Shown: in pieces, positions 8,241-14,736 of the stretch | How the letters are laid out: the number at the start of each line of letters is the position of its first letter | Position numbering within the stretch: the first letter of the stretch is position 1 | Assembly: GCA_002279765.1 (NCBI GenBank) | Contig: NCCR01000125.1 | Location: 1-18,817 of the forward strand | Direction: 5' to 3' | Source of the DNA: Verrucomicrobia bacterium 12-59-8 | Lineage (GTDB): Bacteria; Verrucomicrobiota; Verrucomicrobiae; Verrucomicrobiales; Verrucomicrobiaceae | DNA: 18,817 nt | Notes under the pieces: model-generated | What the model was told of the DNA's origin: nothing | Seen by the model: the letters and a program-made list of their open reading frames with translations, nothing else | Databases searched by the model: none | Position numbers and translations under genes: made by a program

Positions 8241-8322
8241 TCAAGAAGCAGATCTTTGAGCCGCGTGAAGCATCGCACCCAAACTTCCTTTTCACACTAC
8301 CCCCAAACAACCAACTCATACC

Positions 8323-8859
8323 ATGACCCAAAACAATTCCACTGTGGCTATCTACCAATCCCACGACGAAGCCGAGGCCGCTGTCAAAGAACTGCAGCAT
8401 TCAGGTTTTGACATGCAAAAGCTCTCCATCATCGGCCGTGACTATCACACGGACGAACATGTGGTCGGCTACTACAACACTGGTGACCGCATGAAATACT
8501 GGGGCAGGCAAGGAGCCTTCTGGGGCGGCATATGGGGATGGCTCTTCGGCTCCGCATTTTTCTTCATTCCAGGCATCGGGCCCTTGCTCTTTGCTGGACC
8601 AATCATCGGCTGGATCGTCGGTGCCCTGGAAGGCGCTGCCATTGTGGGTGGCATGAGTGCATTCAGCGCCGGACTCTATAGCATGGGCATTCCCAAGGAC
8701 AGCATCCTGCAGTACGAGACGGCTCTCAAGACCGACAAATATGTCGTGATTGCTCACGGAACCGCCGAGGAGGCAGCACGCGCCCGCGAGATCATCAGCT
8801 GCACCAGCCCTGAGTCTGTGGAGGAACACCAGCTTTCGCCCGTCAGCACAGCGGCGTAG
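8323..8859 (+). CDS. YflT-like general stress protein with glycine-rich membrane segment
   Basis: A 178-residue protein. The N-terminal part (about 7-40: VAIYQSHDEAEAAVKELQ, then a LSIIGRDY strand) resembles the ferredoxin-like fold of the YflT/general stress protein 17M family. The centre (about 66-122) is hydrophobic and glycine-rich, with WGGIWGWLFGSAFFFIPGIG and GPIIGWIVGALEGAAIVGG forming one or two glycine-zipper membrane hairpins. The C-terminal part (about 138-160) returns to a KYVVIAHGTAEEAARAREII strand-helix that completes the fold. Members of this group are induced by stress, but their molecular role is unknown. The leader (8241-8322) is AC-rich just before the ATG and lacks a Shine-Dalgarno. 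It probably has its own promoter, being about 200 nt from the GH130 gene. Confidence 0.75.
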   Translation: MTQNNSTVAIYQSHDEAEAAVKELQHSGFDMQKLSIIGRDYHTDEHVVGYYNTGDRMKYWGRQGAFWGGIWGWLFGSAFFFIPGIGPLLFAGPIIGWIVGALEGAAIVGGMSAFSAGLYSMGIPKDSILQYETALKTDKYVVIAHGTAEEAARAREIISCTSPESVEEHQLSPVSTAA

Positions 8860-8895
8860 GTCATGTGTAGAAGAATGCATGACATAAGTTTCAAG

Positions 8896-8939
8896 CCAAC
8901 GACCGGCCCACATCCGCGAACGTTCGTGGGTCGGGTTGG
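8896..8939. other. Imperfect stem-loop in the leader of the SpoIIAA-like gene
   Basis: The left arm CCAAC-ga-CCGgCCCAC pairs with the right arm GTGGG-t-CGG-GTTGG with a 2-nt bulge. The loop contains the small palindrome GAACGTTC. It sits between two genes on the same strand and is not followed by a T-run, so it is not a clear terminator; it could be a processing or regulatory hairpin. Confidence 0.35.
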
Positions 8940-8960
8940 TCTTAACAGATAACCAATCAA

Positions 8961-8965
8961 AGGAG
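8961..8965 (+). promoter_or_regulatory. Shine-Dalgarno AGGAG
   Basis: AGGAG lies 6 nt before the ATG at 8972. It is one of the few canonical ribosome-binding sites in the window. It decides this start over the in-frame codons from 8936. Confidence 0.8.
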
Positions 8966-8971
8966 TCCAAT

Positions 8972-9334
8972 ATGCCCATTCAACTCAAAGAAGAAAACCA
9001 AGGAAAGACAGTCGTTGTTCACGTCAGCGGCAAACTGGTCACAGCCGATTACGAGCACTTCGTGCCTGAGTTCGACCGCCTTGTCGGTCTGTACGGAAAA
9101 CTGCACCTGCTGTTCGAAATGACCGATTTCCACGGCTGGACAGCCGGTGCATTGTGGGAAGACACCAAGTTTGCGATCCACCATTTCGGCAACATTGAGC
9201 GAATCGCTATGGTCGGGGACACAAAATGGGAGCACGGCATGGCGACCTTTTGCAAACCGTTCACAAAAGCCACGATCCGCTACTTCGACCACACCGCCGC
9301 CGCAGAAGCCAGGAAATGGCTGGCCGAATCCTAG
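8972..9334 (+). CDS. SpoIIAA/STAS-like protein
   Basis: A 120-residue protein of the SpoIIAA-like family (Pfam PF11964, a STAS-fold relative). Typical features are an N-terminal VVVHVSGKLVTADYEHFVPE block (15-34), a LHLLFEMTDFHGWTAGALWE block (44-63), an F.NIERIAMVGDTKWE strand, and a terminal A.KWL helix. These small soluble proteins are common in stress clusters. They have been linked to lipid-like ligand binding and to anti-sigma-antagonist-like roles, but a defined function is lacking. The start is fixed by AGGAG 6 nt upstream. It is the last intact gene before the decayed transposase. With the YflT-like and BON/PRC genes it supports a stress-response theme. Confidence 0.85.
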   Translation: MPIQLKEENQGKTVVVHVSGKLVTADYEHFVPEFDRLVGLYGKLHLLFEMTDFHGWTAGALWEDTKFAIHHFGNIERIAMVGDTKWEHGMATFCKPFTKATIRYFDHTAAAEARKWLAES

Positions 9335-9344
9335 TGACCAAGCG

Positions 9345-9860
9345 GTGTTTAAACCCTCTTGAAGGTCCGCCCCAATCGATAACGGCGGCAAAAGCAATCA
9401 GTGGGGTAAAGTGCAAGGCACGTTTGTCACGGCGCAAAGACAAACATGCCCATAGCTTGATGCGACCAATGAAGTTTTCAACCCGGTAAGCGTTGGAGGT
9501 GGAGACGATTGCTGCATAGGACCTGACCCATGCGGTTCTTCTTGCCGTAAAACTAGGTTTGTGCCCGCGTGCGACCAACTTCAGGCGCAGCTTGTCGCTG
9601 TCGAACCCCTTGTCGCCGACCTCCCGTCACTGGTTCCTTCGCAGCAGCAGGCCAAGCACATGGGCACCTTGACAGCCCTGCCCCTCGATGAATAGCAGGT
9701 GCATGAGCCGCCCACGTTTCGAGGTGGCTCCACTTCTGGGTAGCAGATCGTTCCGCCCTCGATCCCCACCTTCAAAGCGAGAACAAGGAGCCGCACTACT
9801 GGAAACCACTATGCCAAAATTGCGGTCATGCACGAGGGCACGTACCGTATCGGACGACAA
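9345..9860 (-). pseudogene. Decayed IS5-type transposase remnant
   Basis: One minus-strand frame runs leftward from about 9880 and is interrupted by a TGA at 9627-9629. After that stop it reads REVGDKGFDSDKLR, matching the second catalytic Asp region of IS5-family DDE transposases. Further on, YRVENFIGRIK and SLRRDKRALHF match the region with the catalytic Glu and the RYDKLA-like motif near the C-terminus. The first Asp and the N-terminal half are not recognisable. No terminal inverted repeats or target-site duplications were found, so this is an old fragment rather than a mobile element. It fills the gap between the SpoIIAA-like gene and the AraC regulator. Boundaries are approximate. Confidence 0.65.
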
Positions 9861-9919
9861 TATCGCAAATTCCGCAGCAGGGCATCATAGCAGCCGTGAA
9901 CACAAACCACGAACGCGCT

Positions 9920-10741
9920 ATGAACCACAACACCACCGCCCATACCTCCCCCCGCCAACGATTCATCCTGAACCTCTCGGAGAGCGAACTCTTCCAGCAC
10001 TATCAGAAGGCCTTCCACACGCTGACCAGCCTGCCGCTGAGTCTGGAAGCCACCAAGGATGACTCCCCCATCGACAGCATCATCACCCGCAAGGGCGTGG
10101 CCGGTGTGGTGGAAACACAGGTCCCGGTGCGCGTGGGAAAAAACACCATCGCTGTCATGCTCACCGGCGCTGTGCGCCTCCAGCCCGCCAATGCCGACAC
10201 CTTCGCCCCAGTGGCCAAGGCGCTTCTCGATGAAGACCGCACTGCCGCAGAAATTCGTGGTGCCAAGGTGCATTTCGAACACGTGCCGGTGATGGAGCCC
10301 GCGCGCTATGAGGCCGCCTTGGCCATCCTGCAGTCCTTTGCCCTTCAGCTCGGCGAAAGCGCCCACCGCCTGCTGTTTGCAACCGCCACGCATGAGCCCG
10401 AGGCCGTGCGCAATGCCAAGACTTTCATCCACGACCATCTTGCCGAGCCGATGTCCCTCGAAGCCGTCGCCAGCGCGGTGAACGTAAGCCCCTTCCACTT
10501 CTGCAAGCTCTTCAAGCGTGCCACCGGCCTGACCTTCACGGACTTCGTGAACCGTGCCCGCGTGGAAAAGGCCAAGCGCATGCTCATGAAGCCTGCCGCC
10601 CGCATCACCGAAGTGGCCTACGACGTGGGCTTTCAGAGCCTCTCCCACTTTAACCGCAGCTTCCGCCGCATCGCCGATGAATCTCCCACAGAATTCCGCA
10701 GCCGCATGAAGCACGGCAGCCCGGCCCTGCTGGCCGCATAA
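9920..10741 (+). CDS. AraC-family regulator with shortened PocR-like sensor domain
   Basis: A 273-residue transcription regulator. The C-terminal 100 residues (about 163-262) are a double helix-turn-helix AraC DNA-binding domain: SLEAVASAVNVSPFHFCKLF is the first motif, and ITEVAYDVGFQSLSHFNRSF with SPTEFR the second. The N-terminal part (about 16-125) looks like a PocR-type sensory domain: LFQHYQKAFHTLTSLPL at the front, VPVRVGKNTIAVMLTGAV in the middle, FAPVAKALL after. The Cys-containing segment that usually sits between these blocks in PocR domains seems absent. An in-frame GTG at 9896 would add 8 residues; the ATG at 9920 is preferred, though neither has a Shine-Dalgarno. A good terminator follows. 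Its target is unknown; the nearest candidates are the oxidoreductase genes downstream. Confidence 0.85.
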   Translation: MNHNTTAHTSPRQRFILNLSESELFQHYQKAFHTLTSLPLSLEATKDDSPIDSIITRKGVAGVVETQVPVRVGKNTIAVMLTGAVRLQPANADTFAPVAKALLDEDRTAAEIRGAKVHFEHVPVMEPARYEAALAILQSFALQLGESAHRLLFATATHEPEAVRNAKTFIHDHLAEPMSLEAVASAVNVSPFHFCKLFKRATGLTFTDFVNRARVEKAKRMLMKPAARITEVAYDVGFQSLSHFNRSFRRIADESPTEFRSRMKHGSPALLAA

Positions 10742-10787
10742 ACTTTGTCGCCATGCGCACCGCACTGCGGTGTTTCGACGACATAAG

Positions 10788-10837
10788 CCCCGGAGAGGAC
10801 GCCTGAGCGCGTTGGGCCATCCTTTCCGGGGTTTTTT
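10788..10837 (+). terminator. Rho-independent terminator after the AraC gene
   Basis: CCCCGGA-gAGGA (10788-10799) pairs with TCCTTTCCGGGG (10820-10831). It is followed by six T residues (10832-10837). It lies 46 nt after the AraC stop. Confidence 0.75.
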
Positions 10838-11000
10838 GTGCCCAGGCGAAGCCATTTCAAAAATCAACAATCGCCGCTCATCATTCGTCAATCGCCCCCC
10901 TCCCGGCGTAGATGCACTTGACCCCCCGCACCCTCTGCGCACACTCGCGTTTCACTCTTCCAACCCTGAACCGAGAACCTAGAACCCCGAACACTTGTTT

Positions 11001-12152
11001 ATGAGCCGGAAAATTCGTTATGGCATGATCGGCGGCGGACGCGGCGCCTTCATTGGCGGCGTCCATCGCATCGCAGCATCGATCGATCAGCAGATTGAAC
11101 TCGTCTGCGGCGCTTTTTCCTCCGACCCCCAGCGCTCCAAGGACAGCGGCGCGGACTTCTTCTTGCCCGCCGAGCGCTGCTACGCCAACTACGAGGAGAT
11201 GCTCCGCACCGAGGCCGCGCTGCCTGCGGACAAGCGCATGGACTTCGTCTCCATCGTCACCCCGAACCACCTGCACTTCCCCGCCGCCAAAGCCGCCCTA
11301 GAGGCTGGCTTCCACGTCCTCTCTGACAAGCCCGCCACCTTCAACCTCGCACAGGCCAAAGAACTGGCGGAGATCGTCAAGACCACCGGCAAGCTCTACG
11401 GCGTCACCTACAACTACACCGGCTACCCGCTCATGCGCCAGGCACGGCAAATGATCGAAGAAGGCAAGCTAGGCGAGATCCGCAAAGTCGTCGTCGAGTA
11501 CCCGCAGGGCTGGCTGGCCACCATGCTGGAAAACACCGGGCAGAAGCAGGCCTCCTGGCGCGTGGACCCCGCCATCTGCGGCGCCGCCGGCGCGGACCTC
11601 ACCATCTTCCTGGCCAAGGAAGGCCGCCGTCTGGAAGACGATGGCAACGTGCTCCTGCGCTTCACCAACGGTGCCAAGGGCGTGCTGCACTCCAGCCAGA
11701 TCAGCATCGGCTGTGAAAACAACCTCAGCCTCCGCGTCTACGGCTCCCTCGGCGGCATCGAGTGGTCCCAGCTTGATCCCAACACGATGATCGTCACCTC
11801 CCTGGACAAGCCGAAGCAGATCTACCGCACCAGCATGGGCTACCTCGGCAGCGCCGCCGCCGCCTGCTCACGCACCCCTTCCGGCCATCCCGAAGGCTAC
11901 CTGGAAGGCTTCGCCAACATCTACAAAAACTTCGCCAACCACGTCCGCGCCGTGAGCGCCGGCACCCAGCCCAACCCGCTGGACATGGACTACCCGACCA
12001 TCGAAGAAGGCGTGGCTGGCATGGCCTTCATCGAAGCCGTCGTCGCCTCCTCCGCCAACAACGCCGCCTGGACCCCGCTGGACTATACGCCCACGACCCG
12101 CGCTAAGTATGGCGACGCCACGCTGAGCAGTGACCGGGGCGGGCTGGCGTAA
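11001..12152 (+). CDS. Gfo/Idh/MocA oxidoreductase lacking the DxxxH active-site segment
   Basis: A 383-residue NAD(P)-dependent sugar/inositol-type oxidoreductase. The N-terminal Rossmann fold starts with RYGMIGGGRGAFIGGVHR. A VTPNHLHF strand and the DKPATFN loop carry the conserved Lys, followed by the YGVTYNYTGYPLMRQAR block. In relatives, the sequence after WRVDPA..GAAG continues with a GDIGTHA segment and a helix of roughly 20-25 residues that supplies the catalytic Asp and His. Here GAAG (around 11580-11590) runs directly into ADLTIF, so that segment is missing in frame. After it, the family pattern resumes with RRLEDDGNVLLRFTNGAKGV and GVAGMAFIEAVVASS near the C-terminus. The gene may encode an inactive or altered enzyme. 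The ATG at 11001 is preferred to the TTG at 10995. A terminator follows the stop. Confidence 0.87.
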   Translation: MSRKIRYGMIGGGRGAFIGGVHRIAASIDQQIELVCGAFSSDPQRSKDSGADFFLPAERCYANYEEMLRTEAALPADKRMDFVSIVTPNHLHFPAAKAALEAGFHVLSDKPATFNLAQAKELAEIVKTTGKLYGVTYNYTGYPLMRQARQMIEEGKLGEIRKVVVEYPQGWLATMLENTGQKQASWRVDPAICGAAGADLTIFLAKEGRRLEDDGNVLLRFTNGAKGVLHSSQISIGCENNLSLRVYGSLGGIEWSQLDPNTMIVTSLDKPKQIYRTSMGYLGSAAAACSRTPSGHPEGYLEGFANIYKNFANHVRAVSAGTQPNPLDMDYPTIEEGVAGMAFIEAVVASSANNAAWTPLDYTPTTRAKYGDATLSSDRGGLA

Positions 12153-12171
12153 AAGCAGGAATAGATTTTTG

Positions 12172-12206
12172 GAGCGATGCTGGCACGAGCTAGCATCGCT
12201 CTTTTT
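12172..12206 (+). terminator. Rho-independent terminator after the first oxidoreductase
   Basis: A perfect 10-bp stem: GAGCGATGCT (12172-12181) pairs with AGCATCGCTC (12192-12201). A 10-nt loop separates the arms and TTTTT follows. It starts 20 nt after the stop codon. Confidence 0.9.
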
Positions 12207-12280
12207 GTGTACTCACCTCACCGCAGCTTGAGCATTGTAATTATGGCCAATGGCGCACCTGCTGGCATCGCATCCGCAAA

Positions 12281-12317
12281 AACAAAAAAGGGAGAACAAG
12301 CCCGCGCCCGTTCTCCC
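12281..12317 (-). terminator. Rho-independent terminator of the convergent oxidoreductase
   Basis: Read on the minus strand, GGGAGAAC (12317-12310) pairs with GTTCTCCC (12297-12290). Six T residues follow (12289-12284), then more T-rich sequence. It begins 25 nt beyond the stop of the minus-strand gene. With the plus-strand terminator at 12172 it insulates two convergent genes. Confidence 0.9.
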
Positions 12318-12341
12318 AGTTCCGATAAATCACTCAGCCGC

Positions 12342-13424
12342 TCAAATCTTCACCGGCTTGCCCGTCTTCGCGGAGGCGTAGATCGCGTCGATCACCTGCA
12401 TCAGGCGCAGGGCCTGCTCGGGGGTGTTCAGCGCGGCAGCTTTGCCTTCGATGGCCTCGATAAAATTCGTGGCGGAGCCGATGCGGCCCATGTCTTCACA
12501 GGCGGGGACGGTGATTTTGCGGTCCACGCTGTTGCCGTTTTCCTGCACGTAGAGTTCGCAGCTGTCGATGGCGGTGTTGTCCAGACCGTCGATGGCAAAG
12601 AGGCGCTCCACTTTGCCTCCGGCTTTGGTGCCCTGGAAGACCACGGAAACTTCCTCGCGCTTGATCATCTCCGCCCAGGAGACCTGGAGGCTGAGCACCT
12701 GGCCCGTCTTGAACATCACAAAACCGTGCGCCGCATTTTCCACATCCGTCGTCCCACCCACGCGGTCGGGGATGCCCCAGGGGCCTTTGAACTGCTTGTC
12801 ATGGATGAAGTCCGTGAAGGTCTGGCCCATCACGTAGGCAGGCTCGGGGTAGCCCATGAAGTACATGGCCAGATCTACCATGTGCAGCAGGTCGATGAGC
12901 GCACCACCACCGGCCAGTGCCTTGGTGGTGAACCAGCCGCCAAAGCCGGGGATGCCCGTGCGGCGGATCCATTTCGCCTGCGCGGAATTGATTTTGCCGG
13001 CCACGCCATCGTCGATGTATTGCTTCATCGCCCGGGACTCGGGGCGTGCGCGGTTGTTGAAGTTGAAGAGCACCTTCTTGCCGGCCTTCTTCGCGGCGGC
13101 GATGATTTCCTTCACTTCCTTTGCGTTCAGCGCCGGAGGCTTCTCAGAGAAGACATGCTTGCCGGCCTTGAGGCACTGGATCACCAGCGGCTTGTGAAAT
13201 TTGTTTGGCACGATGACGCTCACCGCCTTGATCTCCGGGCTGCCCTTCAGCATGGCTTCCACGGATTCATACGCCTTGGCGATGCCGTACTTCTCCGCTG
13301 CTTTGGCTGCTGCTCCGGGGGCCGCATCGGCCACGGCCACGATTTCCGCGCCCGCCAGGCGGAACCCCGCCGCGTGATACTGCAACATGCCGCCTGCTCC
13401 GATGACTCCGACTTTGATGGCCAT
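12342..13424 (-). CDS. Gfo/Idh/MocA family oxidoreductase
   Basis: A 360-residue cytoplasmic NAD(P)-dependent oxidoreductase. The Rossmann motif is GVIGAGGMLQYHAAGF near the N-terminus. The catalytic Lys sits in FSEKPPALN, and KVLFNFNNRARPES marks the end of the nucleotide-binding domain. The substrate domain has the GGGALID block, where most relatives have D-x-x-x-H; here it reads DLLH, one residue shorter. A short WGIPDRVGGTTDVE segment, then E......S.......IKITVP-like strands and a terminal A..VIDAIYASAKTGKPVKI helix, complete the fold. It converges on the first oxidoreductase but is a different subfamily and not a recent duplicate. Substrate unknown; such genes are numerous in Verrucomicrobiota and act on sugars or inositols. 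The start ATG has no clear Shine-Dalgarno. Confidence 0.9.
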   Translation of the reverse strand: MAIKVGVIGAGGMLQYHAAGFRLAGAEIVAVADAAPGAAAKAAEKYGIAKAYESVEAMLKGSPEIKAVSVIVPNKFHKPLVIQCLKAGKHVFSEKPPALNAKEVKEIIAAAKKAGKKVLFNFNNRARPESRAMKQYIDDGVAGKINSAQAKWIRRTGIPGFGGWFTTKALAGGGALIDLLHMVDLAMYFMGYPEPAYVMGQTFTDFIHDKQFKGPWGIPDRVGGTTDVENAAHGFVMFKTGQVLSLQVSWAEMIKREEVSVVFQGTKAGGKVERLFAIDGLDNTAIDSCELYVQENGNSVDRKITVPACEDMGRIGSATNFIEAIEGKAAALNTPEQALRLMQVIDAIYASAKTGKPVKI

Positions 13425-13539
13425 ATAAATGTGTTCGTTAAGTTGGTTGGAATTTTTAACTGAGGGCCGCGAGAATGGAGATTCCCCGCCACCGAGTCAA
13501 GATTTGAAAACAGAGCCTGCTGATCGGCACCGCCCCGCG

Positions 13540-13569
13540 TTCGTCATTCGGATTTCGACATTCGTCATT
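13540..13569. repeat. Short direct repeat TTCGTCATT
   Basis: TTCGTCATT occurs at 13540-13548 and again at 13561-13569, in the gap between the divergent oxidoreductase and GNAT genes. The related string CATTCGTCA is also present at 10882-10890 in another intergenic gap and within the second copy here. This may be a degenerate intergenic repeat family, but the units are short. Confidence 0.35.
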
Positions 13570-13606
13570 TGAAGGCTTCTATTCCGCCAACCTTGTTTCC
13601 AGCTTC

Positions 13607-14098
13607 ATGCCAGCCACCCTCCGCCCCGCCACACTCGCCGATCTGTCGGCCATCAACGCCATTTACAATCACTACGTGGAGCACAGCACCTGCACCTATC
13701 AAACCGTGCCCAGCACGGCGCAAGAACGGCAGGACTGGTTTGACGCGCACGGCCCGGAGCATCCCGTGATCGTGGCCGAGGAGGATGGGCAAGTCATCGG
13801 CTGGGGCTCGCTCAGCCGCTTTCATCCACGCCAAGCCTACTGCCATAGCGTGGAGGACTCCATCTATCTGGACCATGAGCACCAGGGCAAAGGCCTCGGC
13901 ACCCTGCTGCTCGGCGAGCTCCTCGCACTCGCCAAGAAAATCGGCCATCACACCGTCCTCGGCGGCATCGATGCCGATCAAGCGGGCAGCATCGCCCTGC
14001 ATGCAAAGTTCGGCTTCGTCAAAGTTTCCCACCTCAAGGACGTCGGCTACAAGCACGGCCGCTGGCTCGACGTGCTGTGGATGCAGAAGATGCTGTAG
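13607..14098 (+). CDS. GNAT acetyltransferase, phosphinothricin/methionine-sulfoximine acetyltransferase-like
   Basis: A 163-residue GNAT-fold N-acetyltransferase. It starts with LRPATLADLSAINAIYNHYV and has the pairing TCTYQT..ST.QER..WF typical of the PAT/MnaT group. The acetyl-CoA loop follows in HQGKGLGTLLLGELLALAKK (about 97-116). The ILGGID-like strand (VLGGIDADQAGSIALHAKFGF) and the final HLKDVGYKHGRWLDVLWMQ segment also fit this group. These enzymes acetylate the amino group of small compounds such as methionine sulfoximine or phosphinothricin, or amino-acid-like toxins. The specific substrate here is unknown. The start ATG at 13607 gives the expected family length. The gene is divergent from the oxidoreductase upstream. 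Confidence 0.88.
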   Translation: MPATLRPATLADLSAINAIYNHYVEHSTCTYQTVPSTAQERQDWFDAHGPEHPVIVAEEDGQVIGWGSLSRFHPRQAYCHSVEDSIYLDHEHQGKGLGTLLLGELLALAKKIGHHTVLGGIDADQAGSIALHAKFGFVKVSHLKDVGYKHGRWLDVLWMQKML

Positions 14099-14192
14099 GC
14101 ACGAAGACAGATCGTGGACCAGCGTAGCAAAGTGCCGCAGTGTTTGCCCCCCACGCACCATTAAAACCGCGACAACCAATATCCTCCAAACC

Positions 14193-14559
14193 ATGAACGA
14201 CACCGCTTCAGACATCAGCGGCGCTTTCATCGCCAAGCTCGGCGCCTGGCTACAGCTCTCGCAGTTCATCGGCTTTGCCCGCACTGTGCCCGCCATGATG
14301 AAAGCCTTCCAGGAACTCGGCACAGCCCCCCGGCGATCCCGCCGTGCTGAGCGCCATCATCGGTGAAGTCCTGATAGCAGCCACCGGCGGCATTGTCATG
14401 TCTCTGGTGGGCATCCTCCTCGTGCTCATCTCCATCACCGTCTGCCGCTATCGCGCCGTATGGATGTTCTGGTTCCTCTGCCTCTATGGCGGCCTCATGA
14501 TCTTCAGTTACTTCCTGCCCTTCGGCCTGTTCTTCCTGATCTATGGATTAATGAAGTAG
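14193..14559 (+). pseudogene. MotA/TolQ/ExbB-like small membrane protein, frameshifted
   Basis: The frame from the ATG at 14193 reads ISGAFIAKLGAWLQLSQFIG, then MMKAFQELGTAP, and stops at 14364-14366 after about 57 codons. The next frame carries on the protein with GDPAVLSAIIGEVLIAATGG, then membrane helices and a YGLMK end at 14559. Removing one C from the C6 run at 14326-14331 joins the two parts into a 121-residue protein. The MMKAFQELG...GDPA.LSA.IGE.LIA pattern matches the core of the MotA/TolQ/ExbB proton-channel family, though it is much shorter than ExbB or TolQ and lacks an extra N-terminal helix. Three hydrophobic segments follow one another in the C-terminal part. The break could be real decay, phase variation or a sequencing error. 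Confidence 0.65.
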
Positions 14560-14736
14560 GATGAGTTTCTGCGCTCAGCCCTGCGCCTGCAGCCGCACCG
14601 CTTTTGACTCATCTGGTTTCAAGAAGTGGAAAATTGTGCAGCACTCAGCATTACACAAACCATAAAGATCATAATGAGTCAGGTAACTTGAAGACCAGGG
14701 CTAATGGTGAATCTTAGTCGTTCCCAGCGAACAACC

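Noticed and set aside
10758..10772. CACCGCACTGCGGTG palindrome after the AraC stop
   Set aside because: The stem is short and has no T-run; the stronger hairpin at 10788-10837 is the likely terminator.
9809..10942. A minus-strand frame of 377 codons opposite the AraC gene
   Set aside because: The plus strand encodes a recognisable AraC regulator and its terminator; the antisense frame runs across both and has a low-complexity Gly/Val/His-rich translation.
12177..13463. A plus-strand frame of 428 codons opposite the second oxidoreductase
   Set aside because: It is the antisense shadow of a clear minus-strand Gfo/Idh/MocA gene; its translation has biased composition rich in His, Gly, Asp and Val and no family features.
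13565..14323. A minus-strand frame of 252 codons opposite the GNAT gene and the start of the ExbB-like gene
   Set aside because: The GNAT gene on the plus strand has all family motifs; the antisense frame has none.
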